Assembly: GCA_025024175.1 (NCBI GenBank)
Contig: QCXZ01000042.1
Span: 9,317,501-9,381,500 of the forward strand
From: Rhyzopertha dominica
Lineage: Eukaryota > Arthropoda > Insecta > Coleoptera > Bostrichidae
Reading direction: 5' to 3'
DNA: 64,000 nucleotides
Part shown: positions 62,857-64,000 of the stretch, in pieces
Position numbering within the stretch: position 1 is the stretch's first letter
Layout of the letters: each line of letters opens with the position of its first letter
Made by a program: the position numbers and the translations under genes
Notes under the pieces: model-generated
The model's database searches: none
The model's input: the letters and a program-made list of their open reading frames with translations, nothing else
What the model was told of the DNA's origin: nothing

Positions 62857-63067
62857 CTGAAATACAAACACGCAGGTCTGTAGTCTAGATATGAAGTGGA
62901 ATGAGTAGAAAATATCATATATTTTTTGCGGGGTATACTGATAATCGCACACACCGGTTATTAGAATTTAACTCTATCGTTTCAAAAATGAAAAAATTCA
63001 GAGCGTGTATTTGATAGAAACGGACAATATTGTTTAACACAAAATAGCTAAGAAAAGTGAGACTGTT

Positions 63068-63068
63068 T

Positions 63069-63100
<32 letters not shown>

Positions 63101-63435
63101 GTTATTTATTGTGCAAAATAATGTACACAAAAGGTACCACTCCCCTGTTTACAAACAAATATACATGAAACGCGTTATATAGAAAACTAACATGCATATC
63201 AATCCAATTGCAAATTGCTGAAAAAGCTATGCCTAAGACGACGACTGAACGCCGCCAGTGGCAGCTCTACGATATCAAGAATTTTATTCAATAATGTAGG
63301 AGCTATGTAACCATAACTACCCTCAAATTTTGATGTGCGATGTTGAGGCACGGTAAAAGAATTATATCTAACATTAACATCATGAATTTGAGAGCGAATT
63401 ATAGAACACTCCTCGTATACACATCAAAGGACCAG
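63068..63435 (-). pseudogene. LINE ORF2 C-terminus with (TTA)n tail
   Basis: The minus frame reads SFTVPQHRTSKFEGSYGYIA and then LLNKILDIVELPLAAFSRRL, the usual last part of ORF2 in Jockey/CR1-like LINEs, with a stop near 63203. It is followed by a short 3' UTR and the (TTA)n tract at 63068-63103. Only the 3' end of the element is present. Confidence 0.65.
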
Positions 63436-63539
63436 ACAATAGAGGATCCATTGATTCCACACGTGCCTCCAGTGATGACAATTGGACCATTAGTAATTAG
63501 TTGCTTAAATCATGGAATGTGATCAGACTCAGCATTTCC

Positions 63540-64000
63540 TGTCATATAAAAATGAAAGTTGTAAACAAATAAGGGAGAACGCAGAAAATATCGCATGTAC
63601 ACGGTTAGATACTTGTCAGTCTGTAATCTGAAAACTTTATGTATTATTAAAATAAATAGTTTTTAAAAACGGGTTTTCACCATCGAAAAACGTAATTGGC
63701 GCAGTCAGTAGGATCGCGAAAAAGGGCATTACCGCTGAAAACGGTACCCTCTCGATCCTAATCGTTAATTTTCGCGACTCCAACAAACATCGATAACTGG
63801 ATTCATAGAGGAAGGACACACCGCTGCATACGGGACCTTCTTGAAGAAATCTACGAACCAAGGAAAACCCGGACAAAGGAGGCTCAGCTCAATAGCTCCG
63901 TCTCGCGGACATCAGGACCAGAAGAAGAACTCGATAGCTCCGATTCGCCTGGTGACCATAGTATGTTTGCAAAGTACTTCGTCGTGGCATCCGTGTAAGT
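63540..64000 (+). mobile_element. Candidate gypsy-type LTR end, primer-binding site and leader
   Basis: At 63693 the string tggcgcagtcagtaggatc closely matches the primer-binding site used by 17.6/297-type insect gypsy elements (I recall it as tRNA-Ser). It directly follows an AT-rich stretch with an ATTAAA/AATAAA signal, as expected for the end of an LTR. A more balanced leader-like sequence follows to the window edge. The LTR start and coding part are not visible. Confidence 0.4.

Overview
This is a window of a large, repeat-rich insect genome. Both real genes belong to the insect neuroligin family. Coding exons are sparse, introns are long and AT-rich, and mariner/Tc1, gypsy, non-LTR and Penelope-like relics are everywhere. 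A beetle is my best guess, but nothing here proves the order. Scattered single N bases show a draft assembly.

Gene content is low. Two multi-exon genes for cholinesterase-like adhesion proteins of the neuroligin family lie tail to tail. The plus-strand gene contributes its last two coding exons, 16966-17084 and 42436-43499, separated by a 25.35-kb intron; its earlier exons must lie left of the window. The minus-strand gene contributes its last six coding exons: 62644-62856, 60711-60990, 56901-57306, 53938-54089, 53773-53888 and 51492-53722. Its N-terminal exons lie right of the window. I joined the exons by hand; reading phases agree at every junction. The last two introns sit at the same positions and phases in both genes, which points to an old duplication. 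The minus gene has lost carboxylesterase catalytic residues, as expected for a non-enzymatic adhesion protein, and carries a cytoplasmic tail about three times longer than its neighbour's.

By region: 1-16965 is probably an intron of the plus gene. It holds a Tc1-like 3' end, a two-copy dispersed repeat, a minus-strand non-LTR relic, a gypsy gag-pol relic split by a long-TIR element, a second gypsy pol relic and a possible transposase relic. 17085-42435 is the giant intron, with a fold-back element, a small palindromic MITE, LINE ends, a nearly intact DDE transposase with one nonsense codon, a mariner relic, a Penelope-like GIY-YIG relic, a second transposase with four in-frame stops but no frameshift, a tandem duplication, another transposase end, and nested elements near 41 kb. 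GC-richer islands without repeats may be regulatory. 43500-51491 lies between the two 3' ends and holds a LINE that lost its reverse transcriptase FADD box. 51492-62856 is the minus gene, with a mariner relic in one intron. The right edge has another LINE 3' end and a candidate gypsy LTR/primer-binding site.

I found no convincing new biological system. The most interesting item is the convergent neuroligin pair with conserved intron positions but very unequal intron sizes and tails. tRNA, rRNA and CRISPR features were not seen.
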